From Rubrobacter sp. (GTDB taxonomy: Bacteria > Actinomycetota > Rubrobacteria > Rubrobacterales > Rubrobacteraceae), in NCBI GenBank assembly GCA_020253895.1, contig JADDKG010000242.1, positions 1-6,288 on the forward strand: a stretch of DNA of 6,288 nt. The letters are read 5' to 3'. The position numbers were made by a program, and so were the translations under genes. Of the stretch, positions 1 to 5,166 are shown piece by piece. The first letter of the stretch is position 1. Each line of letters opens with the position of its first letter. The notes under the pieces are model-generated. The model ran no database searches and was not told the DNA's origin. It saw only the letters and a program-made list of their open reading frames with translations.

Positions 1-1
1 C

Positions 2-331
2 GTGATGTGGGGGAGCGCCTTCGCCTCCGGCGTCATAGACAACATCCCGTTCACCGCTACCATGATCCCGGTCATCCAGGAGCTGGCCCAGGCGGAGAAC
101 CTCTCGCGCGATCAGCTGCGGCCGCTGTGGTGGTCGCTGGCCATCGGCGCGGACTTCGGCGGGAACGCCACCCTTATCGGGGCCTCCGCCAACGTGGTGG
201 TGGCGGGGATGAGCGAGCGGGCGGGGCAGAGGATCTCCTTCCTCAAGTTTATGGCCTACGGGATCCCGGTGACCCTCATCTCCCTCGCGGTGGCCACACC
301 CTACGTGGCGCTCCGCTACTACCTGCTCTAG
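2..331 (+). CDS. ArsB/NhaD-type ion transporter, C-terminal end (5' truncated)
   Basis: This is the last 109 codons of an integral membrane permease of the ArsB/NhaD (ion transporter superfamily) type; its start lies upstream of the window. The visible part opens with the family's SGVIDNIPFTATMIPVI stretch, where the Asp-Asn pair and NIPFTAT sequence are hallmarks of this fold. It then has the GADFGGNATLIGASANVV segment, the conserved glycine-rich half-helix near the C-terminus. A final hydrophobic helix (IPVTLISLAVATPYVAL) ends close to the stop. Family members move Na+ against H+ (NhaD) or arsenite (ArsB), or have unassigned anion substrates. The C-terminal third does not decide between these, so no symbol is given. 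The stop TAG (329-331) is interleaved with the stop of the converging glycosyltransferase gene in a CTAG palindrome. Family assignment is strong; substrate is unknown. Confidence 0.88.
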   Translation: MMWGSAFASGVIDNIPFTATMIPVIQELAQAENLSRDQLRPLWWSLAIGADFGGNATLIGASANVVVAGMSERAGQRISFLKFMAYGIPVTLISLAVATPYVALRYYLL

Positions 332-1881
332 CCCTCCCAGGCGAGCTCCACGAGCCTGCGGGCCAGCGTGTCCCAGCCGAGGTTGCGCACGCAGTTCTCC
401 CGCACCACGCCCTGCCACCGCCGGCGCTCTTCCCCGGGCAGCGAGAGGTAGCGGGTGAGCGCCCCGGCCAGCTCCTCCTCGAAACGTTCCATCCCCACCA
501 GCAGCCCGAAGGGAAGCCCCTTCCCGATGATCCCCCCCGCCTCCCTCAGGCCCGAGTGGTCTGCGACAAAGGGCACCACCCCGCTCGCCGCCAGCTCCGC
601 GGCCACAAGGCCGAAGGTCTCGGGGAAGATGGAGGGCACCACTCCCGCGTCCGCCGCGGGCAGGAGCCTGGCCAGCTCCTCGTGGTAGAGGGGGCCGACG
701 AACTCCACCGCCTCCGCCAGCCCCCTGGCCTCCTCCAGCAGCTTCTCATGGACCCCGAAGTGCTCCAGCGGACCGGGGGCCTCCCCCTCCAGCAGGCGTC
801 CCAGATCGGCGAGGCGTTCGACCGTTTTCCTGTCGCCCGAACCCAGGGCCAGCGTGAGCGCCTCCAGCCCCTCGCGGAAGGTCCCGAACCCCACCACCAG
901 CAGCCGCGCCCCGGTGGCCCGGCGCACCCGGATAAAGGCCGAGAGCAGGCTGTGGACCCCCTTGGAGTGGATGAGCTTGCCGACGTAGACGACGAGCGGG
1001 CCCTCTGAGGCGAGGAGCCTCCTTATCCGCTCCCCGGCGTCCCGGTCGTGGACCCGGGCATCGTAGGAGGCGGCTATCCGGCGGAGGGAGGCGGCCAGCT
1101 CCTCGGTCCCTCGCGCCTCCCGGAGGGCCCGGGCGAGCGCCTCCCGCTGCTCCGGGCCGCGCCCCCTGCCGCCCCGCAGCCGGACGAGGGCCTCCGGGTC
1201 GAGGGCGTCGGGGCGGAAGAGCCGCGTGTCCACCCCTCCCGGCATAGCGACGGTCCGCCCGGCGAGCTCCGGGAAGTCCTCCTCCACCGTGCCGGCGCTG
1301 TGGGAGGAGAGCGCCAGGATCCTGCGCGCCCCGGAGAGCCCCTCCCGGGCCAGCTCCATGTACCGCGGGCTCCTGCGGGCCACGTACTGCAGGCAGCTGC
1401 CATGGACGATGCTCAGGTAGGGGACCCCGGTGCCCTCGAGGGCCCTCCTCGCGATGAGGGGGCCGGGGACCGAGTGGTTGGTCACGACTGCTTCCGCCCC
1501 TGTGCGTTCCAGCACCGCCCGTACGGCCGCGGCGTTGCGCGAGAGGTAGCCCTCCAGCTCGCCCTCCGTGAGGTCGGGGAAAACCTTGACCCGCCAGCCG
1601 GGGTACTCGTCGTAGACGTAGACCGGAAGCAGATCCCCTATCTCTGGCCGGTAGACGGCGCAGCGTCCGGGGTATGGGGTCTCTTGCTCGCCGAGGGGGA
1701 AGAGCTCGGCGCCTTCCACCCGGTAGTGGGCGTCCACGAAGTCATAGGACAGAGGCTCTGGCTCCTGGCAGAGCAGGTGCACCTCGTGCCCCGCTCTTGC
1801 GAGCTCCCGGCATAGGTTCTGGACGTAGACGTTGCTCCCGGAGCCCGAGAACATATACCCGTGGGTCATCAGCAGCCGCAT
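328..1881 (-). CDS. GT-B fold glycosyltransferase (GT4-like), 517 aa
   Basis: Predicted cytosolic or membrane-associated retaining glycosyltransferase that moves a sugar from a nucleotide-sugar donor; acceptor unknown. The N-terminal Rossmann domain starts with MTHGYMFSGSGSNVYVQNL, the glycine-rich loop and helix of GT4 enzymes (residues 5-23), followed by GHEVHLLCQ. The donor domain starts near residue 295 (VVYVGKLIHSKGVHSLL, 297-313). It contains the E-x7-E signature (E421, E429) in PSIFPETFGLVAAELAASG, typical of GT4/GT5 donor sites. GT4 proteins are usually about 360-420 residues. This one is longer because of two charged inserts, roughly 225-290 between the domains and 340-390 inside the donor domain. 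I chose the ATG at 1881 because homology-like sequence starts there; the frame stays open upstream but looks unlike protein. No strong ribosome site is visible, but an extended -10 lies just upstream. Neighbours give no pathway; capsule, glycolipid or compatible-solute synthesis are all possible. Confidence 0.87.
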   Translation of the reverse strand: MRLLMTHGYMFSGSGSNVYVQNLCRELARAGHEVHLLCQEPEPLSYDFVDAHYRVEGAELFPLGEQETPYPGRCAVYRPEIGDLLPVYVYDEYPGWRVKVFPDLTEGELEGYLSRNAAAVRAVLERTGAEAVVTNHSVPGPLIARRALEGTGVPYLSIVHGSCLQYVARRSPRYMELAREGLSGARRILALSSHSAGTVEEDFPELAGRTVAMPGGVDTRLFRPDALDPEALVRLRGGRGRGPEQREALARALREARGTEELAASLRRIAASYDARVHDRDAGERIRRLLASEGPLVVYVGKLIHSKGVHSLLSAFIRVRRATGARLLVVGFGTFREGLEALTLALGSGDRKTVERLADLGRLLEGEAPGPLEHFGVHEKLLEEARGLAEAVEFVGPLYHEELARLLPAADAGVVPSIFPETFGLVAAELAASGVVPFVADHSGLREAGGIIGKGLPFGLLVGMERFEEELAGALTRYLSLPGEERRRWQGVVRENCVRNLGWDTLARRLVELAWEG

Positions 1882-1965
1882 CCCGACCGGAAAGCATAGC
1901 AGAAGAGGCTCCCCCGCCGGTGTAATATGCGAGGGTGCGGAGCGGCCAGCGGAGGTGGATGCGCG
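1882..1965. other. Divergent intergenic region, glycosyltransferase / redoxin
   Basis: This 84-base gap separates two divergently transcribed genes. It contains the possible minus-strand extended -10 (1893-1901), an AT-rich patch TGTAATAT (1921-1928) that could serve as a weak -10 for the rightward operon, and the redoxin ribosome binding site GGAGGT (1951-1956). I found no dyad that would suggest an operator. An ATG at 1927 is in frame with the redoxin gene but has no ribosome site and would add a low-complexity leader. Confidence 0.4.
1893..1901 (-). promoter_or_regulatory. Possible extended -10 promoter for the glycosyltransferase
   Basis: On the minus strand this reads TGCTATGCT, an extended -10 (TGn followed by TATGCT, 4 of 6 to TATAAT). 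Eleven bases separate it from the ATG at 1881, so the 5' leader would be only a few bases. I found no convincing -35, which extended -10 promoters tolerate. The call rests on a short motif in a GC-rich gap. Confidence 0.3.
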
Positions 1966-2505
1966 GTGGCACACGCCAAGGCGCCCGCGGTGCCCGACGT
2001 GGGGGCGGAGGTCCCCGACTTCGAGCTGCCCGGCGCCCTGGGCGGGCAGCTCCGGTTGGCCCTGAGGACGGTTGTCGGGCCGGTGGTGGTGGTCTTCCTG
2101 AGGGGACCGTGGAGCGAGGAGGATGTGGGGTACTTCAGGCGGCTCTCGGCGAAGGAGGACGAGCTGAACCTCGCCGGGGCGACGCTCGTCGGCATCGGGG
2201 CTCTGGAGCCCGAGGAGGCCCGGGATTTCGCCCGCAAGACCGGCACAAGGTCCTACGTGCTCTACGACTACACCCGGAGCACGGTGCGGGATTGGGGGCT
2301 TCTGGAGCAGGACCGGGAGCGCGGGGAGCGGGCCCGCCCGGCGGTGTTCATCGTCGGCACGGATGGCAGGGTAGCCCACCGCTGGCTCGGGGAGAGGCCA
2401 TCTCCGGAGGAGCTGCTCTCCAGGGTGAGCGGGATGACCGGGCTGCCGGAGGAGCACGAGCAGCGCCGGGCCGCCCGCAGGCCCGCCACCGGAGGGGAGG
2501 GATAG
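1966..2505 (+). CDS. Peroxiredoxin/redoxin-fold protein lacking all cysteines, 179 aa
   Basis: The fold is that of the AhpC/TSA-type redoxin group. An opening PDVGAEVPDFELPGALG (residues 10-26) matches the usual family N-terminus, then comes the strand and active-site loop VVVVFLRGPWSEEDVGYFRRL (40-60), then VFIVGTDGRVAHRW (127-140) after the expected cis-Pro position (P125). In functional relatives the loop reads RGxWCxxC; here both cysteine positions are replaced (S50, D53), and no cysteine occurs anywhere from this start. Peroxidase or thiol-disulfide chemistry is therefore not expected, and a structural, binding or sensor role is inferred. The GTG at 1966 is preferred because GGAGGT lies 9 bases upstream; the in-frame ATG at 1927 would add 13 residues including two cysteines but has no ribosome site. 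The stop is 5 bases from the next start, so the two genes are probably co-transcribed. The C-terminus is a charged, probably disordered tail (161-179). Confidence 0.82.
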   Translation: MAHAKAPAVPDVGAEVPDFELPGALGGQLRLALRTVVGPVVVVFLRGPWSEEDVGYFRRLSAKEDELNLAGATLVGIGALEPEEARDFARKTGTRSYVLYDYTRSTVRDWGLLEQDRERGERARPAVFIVGTDGRVAHRWLGERPSPEELLSRVSGMTGLPEEHEQRRAARRPATGGEG

Positions 2506-2510
2506 CACCG

Positions 2511-3362
2511 GTGGTGGAGAACGGTGGGCAGGCCAGCCCCGAGGAGCTCGCCTCCCGGCTAAAGATGCGGGAGAACCGGCTGCGGGAGCTGCACGAGGAG
2601 CTCGCCGCCCTCCGGCTGGCCTCCGACGAGGCCCGGGCCTCCCGGGAGGCCGGCGAGGAGCGGGTGCGGCGGCTGGAGGAGGAGAGGGGACGGCTGAAGG
2701 AGAGGATCCGCACCCTCGAGGAGCGGCTGCGCGACGGGCGGCGCGAGCGGGAAGGGTACGAGCGGAGGCTCGGTCGCCTGCAGCGGGAGCTGGAGCGGAG
2801 GGAGGAGGAGATCTCACGCCGCGACGCGGCGCTCCGCCGCAGGGAGGAGGAGATGGAGGCGCTCCGGCGGGAGGCCGGGGAGCTCGTGGCCCGCAAGGAC
2901 CGGGCCCTGCAGGACGCCCTGCGGCGGGTGGTGGGGCTGGAGCGGGACCTCGAGGAGCGGGAGGGAGAGGTGCAGCGCCTCGAACAGGAGATGGAGAACC
3001 TCCGGGGGCGGCTGGGGGAGGAGCGGGAGCTGCGGCGTAGGCTTGCAGAGCCCGCCAACCTCCTGCGGGCCGGCATAGAGCTCTTCAACGAGTCCGGACA
3101 CCTGCGGACCGTCGGCTCGCTCTCCCGCACCCTGGGTCCACCGGAGGTCCACGTGGAGCTTGAGGAGGGCGGGGAGCCCGCGGTGCTGCTCACCTTCACC
3201 TGGCAGGGGATAAGCTGGCAGACCTACGCCGCAAACCCGAGCCCCGACGTGGAGGAGCCCCGGGTCTACCTGAAGAGCGCTGGGGAGGATCTCTCCGGGG
3301 TCCAGACCAAGCCCCCGAACGCCCGGATCGGGCCCGGGGGGAAGGTCCTGCTCGGGCTCTAG
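2511..3362 (+). CDS. Coiled-coil protein with unrecognised C-terminal domain, 283 aa
   Basis: I do not recognise the family. Residues about 10-180 are an almost uninterrupted Arg/Glu/Leu-rich heptad region (for example LHEELAALRL, RRLEEERGRLKERIRTLEERL, RLGRLQRELERREEEI), predicting one long coiled coil. A helix-breaking AEPAN (179-183) leads into a compact domain of about 100 residues. That domain has an amphipathic start (NLLRAGIELFNESGHLRTVGSL), alternating strand-like segments (VHVELEEG, AVLLTFTWQGISWQTYA) and a glycine-rich end (RIGPGGKVLLGL). There is no signal peptide or membrane segment, so it is probably cytosolic. The start is one of two tandem GTG codons (2511 or 2514); GGAGGG (2496-2501) lies 9 bases before the first. 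It follows the cysteine-free redoxin after 5 bases. The stop TAG (3360-3362) is interleaved with that of the converging tatA-like gene. Scaffold, cytoskeletal or DNA-bound roles are all possible. Confidence 0.8.
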   Translation: MVENGGQASPEELASRLKMRENRLRELHEELAALRLASDEARASREAGEERVRRLEEERGRLKERIRTLEERLRDGRREREGYERRLGRLQRELERREEEISRRDAALRRREEEMEALRREAGELVARKDRALQDALRRVVGLERDLEEREGEVQRLEQEMENLRGRLGEERELRRRLAEPANLLRAGIELFNESGHLRTVGSLSRTLGPPEVHVELEEGGEPAVLLTFTWQGISWQTYAANPSPDVEEPRVYLKSAGEDLSGVQTKPPNARIGPGGKVLLGL

Positions 3363-3550
3363 GGCCCGCGGCGGGGCCCGTCCTCCCTGTCCTCGCCGGG
3401 CAGTTCCTTCCCGCGCTCCCGGCTGAACTCTGCGGTGAAGTCCTTTACCCCCCGTCCGAGGGCCCTGAGCAGGCCGGGGATCCGCTTCGGGCCCAGGATC
3501 AGGAAGACTATGAACAGCAGGATGAACAACTCTAGAAACCCGAAGCTCAC
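3359..3550 (-). CDS. tatA: TatA-type twin-arginine translocase subunit, 63 aa
   Basis: A small Tat pore-forming subunit of the TatA/TatB family, which works with TatC to export folded proteins carrying a twin-arginine signal. The layout is classic. A short N-terminus with the conserved acidic residue E7 leads into one hydrophobic helix (about 5-19, FLELFILLFIVFLIL). The hinge is LGPKRIP (19-25), then an amphipathic helix LLRALGRGVKDFTAEF (27-42) and a charged tail. The usual Phe-Gly hinge is Leu-Gly here, a common variant. Length is at the short end for TatA and too short for most TatB. The GTG start (3550-3548) overlaps the TGA of the upstream SRPBCC gene as GTGA, with GGAGGT four bases ahead of it. 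It is the last gene of a three-gene operon; no tatC is in view, so it may be an extra TatA copy. Its stop shares a CTAG with the converging coiled-coil gene. Confidence 0.87.
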   Translation of the reverse strand: MSFGFLELFILLFIVFLILGPKRIPGLLRALGRGVKDFTAEFSRERGKELPGEDREDGPRRGP

Positions 3551-3987
3551 CGGTACCTCCCCGCCTCCATTAGGGCTTTGAGCCGCATCAGCGACCGCTC
3601 GCCGTTTCTGCGCGCAAAGCGCTCCATGCCGGCGAGCCGGGCCGCCCGCCGCAGGATGGCGCCCGTCGGGGCGAAGCTGCCCGTGTAGTGGACCGTGCAG
3701 CAGTCCCCGCCCTCCGGCCTCACCTCCACCGTGCCCCCGCCCTCCACGGTCGAGGTGTACACCCAGCGGATGCGCCCCGCCGAGCGCTCGACCACCCGGG
3801 CCTCCGGCTTCAGCACCCCCACGGGGCTCTCCAGGTGCAGCCGGTAGGCATCCCCGCCGAGCTCTTCGATCTCCTCGACCCCCACCATCCAGTGGCGGGC
3901 GTTGCGGAAGTCCGAGATGTAGGCAGCCACACCCTCCGCCGGGGCCCGGATGCACTGCTGGATGTCCACCGAGGCCCGGCCGCTCAT
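3547..3987 (-). CDS. SRPBCC / START-like domain protein, 146 aa
   Basis: Looks like a single-domain SRPBCC (polyketide cyclase/dehydrase, START-like helix-grip) protein, a fold that binds hydrophobic ligands in a deep cavity. The pattern fits. VDIQQCIRAPAEGVAAYISDFRNARHW (7-33) is the first strand, an Ala-Pro turn and a helix ending in the Trp typical of 'N...W' motifs. VEEIEEL and AYRLHLES (38-54) form the next strands, then ARVVERSAGRIRWVYTS (63-79) and TVEVRPEGGDCCTVHYTG (86-103). A long C-terminal helix follows (about 109-142, LRRAARLAGMERFARRNGERSLMRLKALM), also expected. Ligand and reaction cannot be read from this. The ATG (3987-3985) overlaps the TGA of the upstream zincin gene as ATGA, with a GGAGGA 12 bases ahead; its own TGA overlaps the tatA GTG. 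Co-translation of all three is likely. I see no signal peptide. Confidence 0.8.
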   Translation of the reverse strand: MSGRASVDIQQCIRAPAEGVAAYISDFRNARHWMVGVEEIEELGGDAYRLHLESPVGVLKPEARVVERSAGRIRWVYTSTVEGGGTVEVRPEGGDCCTVHYTGSFAPTGAILRRAARLAGMERFARRNGERSLMRLKALMEAGRYR

Positions 3988-4352
3988 GCCCAGCCCAGCT
4001 CCTCCAGCCGCTCGTCGCTGATGCCGAAGTGGTGGGCTATCTCGTGGACCACGGTGATCCTGACCTGCTCCTCCAGCTCCTCCGGGGGGAAGTCCCGCTC
4101 GAGGGGACCGCGGAAGATGGTAATCCTGTCCGGGAGGATACCGTAGTAGCCGGCCCCCCGCTCGGTGAGGGGCACGCCCTCGTAGAGCCCGTAGAGGGTG
4201 TCGTCGGGGCCGCCGGCCACGAGCGGGGTGGAGTAGTCCGGCCAGTCCTCGACCACGATGGCCACGTTGTCCAGAAGCTCCCGCAGCCCGGCAGGTAGCC
4301 CCTCGAGCGCCCGTTCGACCAGCTCGTAGAATTCCTCGGTCTCTTTGCTCAC
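3984..4352 (-). CDS. Minimal zincin-like metallopeptidase (PF06262-type), 122 aa
   Basis: A small single-domain zincin resembling the actinobacterial Acel_2062-type family (Zincin_1, formerly DUF1025). The zinc site is VVHEIAHHFGISDERLEELGW: HExxH at H103, E104, H107, then G110 and D113 ten residues after the first His. This gives an HExxHxxGxxD signature in which Asp is the likely third zinc ligand. Upstream, VAIVVEDWPD (30-39) and LYGLYEGVPLTERGAGYYGILPDRITIFRGPLERDF (53-88) match the family's strand core. There is no signal peptide or pro-region, so it is probably cytosolic; physiological substrates of this family are not established as far as I know. The start is GTG at 4352 with no ribosome site, consistent with the -10-like TACAAT just upstream and a very short leader. 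It is the first gene of the operon with the SRPBCC and tatA genes, overlapping the next gene by ATGA. Confidence 0.88.
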   Translation of the reverse strand: MSKETEEFYELVERALEGLPAGLRELLDNVAIVVEDWPDYSTPLVAGGPDDTLYGLYEGVPLTERGAGYYGILPDRITIFRGPLERDFPPEELEEQVRITVVHEIAHHFGISDERLEELGWA

Positions 4353-4362
4353 CGTGGGGCTT

Positions 4363-4368
4363 ATTGTA
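4363..4368 (-). promoter_or_regulatory. Probable -10 box of the zincin-SRPBCC-tatA operon
   Basis: The minus strand reads TACAAT (5 of 6 to TATAAT) ten bases before the GTG at 4352. Transcription would begin about 3-5 bases before the start codon, making the mRNA leaderless or nearly so, which fits the missing ribosome binding site. The -35 region falls in a GC palindrome and has no good match. Confidence 0.45.
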
Positions 4369-4370
4369 CA

Positions 4371-4404
4371 GCCCCCGGCGCCGGGGCCGCTTCCGGCCGG
4401 GGGC
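4371..4404 (-). terminator. GC-rich inverted repeats downstream of gntR, possible terminator
   Basis: Between the gntR stop and the zincin promoter are two mutually exclusive dyads. One is a perfect 14-base palindrome (4373-4386, CCCCGGCGCCGGGG). The other is a 9-bp stem GCCCCCGGC/GCCGGGGGC (4371-4379 with 4396-4404) around a 16-base loop. Either would form a strong hairpin in the gntR transcript. No U-run follows, so this is not a canonical intrinsic terminator; it could also affect the promoter beside it. Confidence 0.35.
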
Positions 4405-4411
4405 CGCCCGC

Positions 4412-5086
4412 TCAGCCCCGGCGCTCGGGCTCCCAGTGCTGGACGGCGCGACGGACGTGCTCCGCCATGAGCCGCTCCGCCTCGTCAGGACGCCCGAGCT
4501 CCACGGCGGACAGGATGCCCCGGTGCTCCGCGACGTCCTCGGCCTGCCAGTTGGAGACCGCGTAGCGGCGGGAGAGCAGCCGCCTGCCCACCTCGACGAG
4601 CCAGAGCGACTCCAGCACCCGAACCAGCTCCTCGTTGCCGGTGGCCCGCGCGAGCGCGAGGTGGAAGTCCCGGCTGGCGTCGTGGGCCTCGATCCCGCTC
4701 CCGGCCCGTTCCTCGCGCTCGATGGCCGCCCGCATCTCGGCCACGTCCCGCTCGTTTCTCCGGGCGGCGGCGAGCCTGGCGATGCCGGGTTCCAGCAGCG
4801 CCCGAACCTCCAGGCGACGCAGCACGGCGTCAAGGCCGAGGTCGGCGACCCTGAAGCCCCGGTTGGAGATCTGATCAACCAGCCCCTCGCCCGCGAGCCG
4901 CCGCAGCGCCTCCCTGACAGGGGTGCGCGAGATCCCGAACCGCTCCGCCAGCTCCACCTGCCCGAGCCTCGCCCCCGGAGCGAGCTCCCCGCTCAGCACG
5001 AGGTCCCGGATCCTGCGGTACGCAAGGTCCACAACGGAGTCAACCCGGATCGGATCCCTGACCTTCGCACGCGGTAATGCGTCCAT
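4412..5086 (-). CDS. GntR-family transcriptional regulator, FCD subfamily, 224 aa
   Basis: A dimeric DNA-binding regulator. The winged helix-turn-helix spans about 14-80, with the recognition segment QVELAERFGISRTPVREALRRLAGEGLV (43-70) and the wing ISNRGFRV (73-80), both typical of GntR proteins. The rest (about 86-215) is an all-helical FCD effector domain. Its putative metal ligands H142, H188 and H210 keep the spacing of metal-binding FCD proteins (46 and 22 residues). The Asp normally four residues before the first His is Ser (S138) here. FCD regulators usually repress catabolic operons and are released by an organic acid intermediate. The gene is divergent from the FAH/amidotransferase operon, and matching dyads lie at both promoters, so autorepression plus control of that operon is inferred. 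The ATG at 5086 has no Shine-Dalgarno and sits 6 bases from a good -10, implying a leaderless transcript. Confidence 0.92.
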   Translation of the reverse strand: MDALPRAKVRDPIRVDSVVDLAYRRIRDLVLSGELAPGARLGQVELAERFGISRTPVREALRRLAGEGLVDQISNRGFRVADLGLDAVLRRLEVRALLEPGIARLAAARRNERDVAEMRAAIEREERAGSGIEAHDASRDFHLALARATGNEELVRVLESLWLVEVGRRLLSRRYAVSNWQAEDVAEHRGILSAVELGRPDEAERLMAEHVRRAVQHWEPERRG

Positions 5087-5092
5087 GCCCCG

Positions 5093-5121
5093 ATCATAAG
5101 CCGGATGGATACATTATTCAA
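5093..5121 (-). promoter_or_regulatory. gntR promoter (leaderless)
   Basis: On the minus strand there is a -35 TTGAAT (5121-5116, 4 of 6 to TTGACA), a 17-base spacer, and a -10 TATGAT (5098-5093, 5 of 6 to TATAAT). Six bases separate the -10 from the ATG at 5086. With the usual 6-7 base offset, transcription starts at the A of the start codon or next to it. Confidence 0.68.
5106..5120. promoter_or_regulatory. Operator 1, dyad TGGATA-N3-TATTCA at the gntR promoter
   Basis: A 15-base dyad with one mismatch in its outer bases (TGGATA CAT TATTCA). It covers part of the gntR -35 and most of the spacer, a position where a bound repressor would block RNA polymerase. The same dyad, inverted, recurs at 5157-5171. 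GntR/FCD proteins bind short dyads of this size, so the neighbouring regulator is the natural candidate. Confidence 0.6.
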
Positions 5122-5137
5122 TAAAGCCCCCAGACCC

Positions 5138-5166
5138 TTGACTCGTGGCCTCGTATTGGATAATGT
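5138..5166 (+). promoter_or_regulatory. FAH operon promoter
   Basis: The -35 is TTGACT (5138-5143, 5 of 6 to the consensus). With a 17-base spacer the -10 is TAATGT (5161-5166, fitting TAnnnT). The closer match GATAAT (5159-5164) would leave a 15-base spacer. Either -10 is covered by operator 2. Transcription from about 5173 gives a leader of roughly 34 bases before the ATG at 5207. Confidence 0.55.

Noticed and set aside
7..1008. Long open frame on the plus strand across the permease end and glycosyltransferase
   Set aside because: Composition is Gly/Arg/Pro/His-rich with no domain logic, and both strands already hold well-supported genes there.
1048..1815. Plus-strand 255-codon open frame
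   Set aside because: Antisense shadow of the glycosyltransferase; no ribosome site and no protein-like hydrophobic pattern.
1927..1965. ATG at 1927 as the redoxin start
   Set aside because: No ribosome site, and the added residues (MRGCGAASGGGC...) are unlike the family. The GTG at 1966 has GGAGGT at ideal spacing. It is kept in mind because it would add two cysteines.
1882..2817. Upstream extension of the glycosyltransferase frame on the minus strand (312 further codons)
   Set aside because: It runs antisense through the redoxin and coiled-coil genes, is Pro/Arg/Ala-rich low complexity, and the recognisable GT4 N-terminus begins exactly at the ATG at 1881. High GC makes such open shadows common.
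2348..3199. Ser/Arg-rich 283-codon frame opposite the coiled-coil gene
   Set aside because: Its Ser-Arg pattern is the complement of Glu/Arg/Leu codons of the heptad region.
3353..3368. Near-palindrome around the shared stops as a terminator
   Set aside because: The 6-bp stem has one G-U pair and a CTAG loop with no U-run on either strand, too weak to call.
4364..5077. Plus-strand 237-codon frame opposite gntR
   Set aside because: Shadow of a strongly supported GntR gene; Pro/Arg/His-rich and no start signal.
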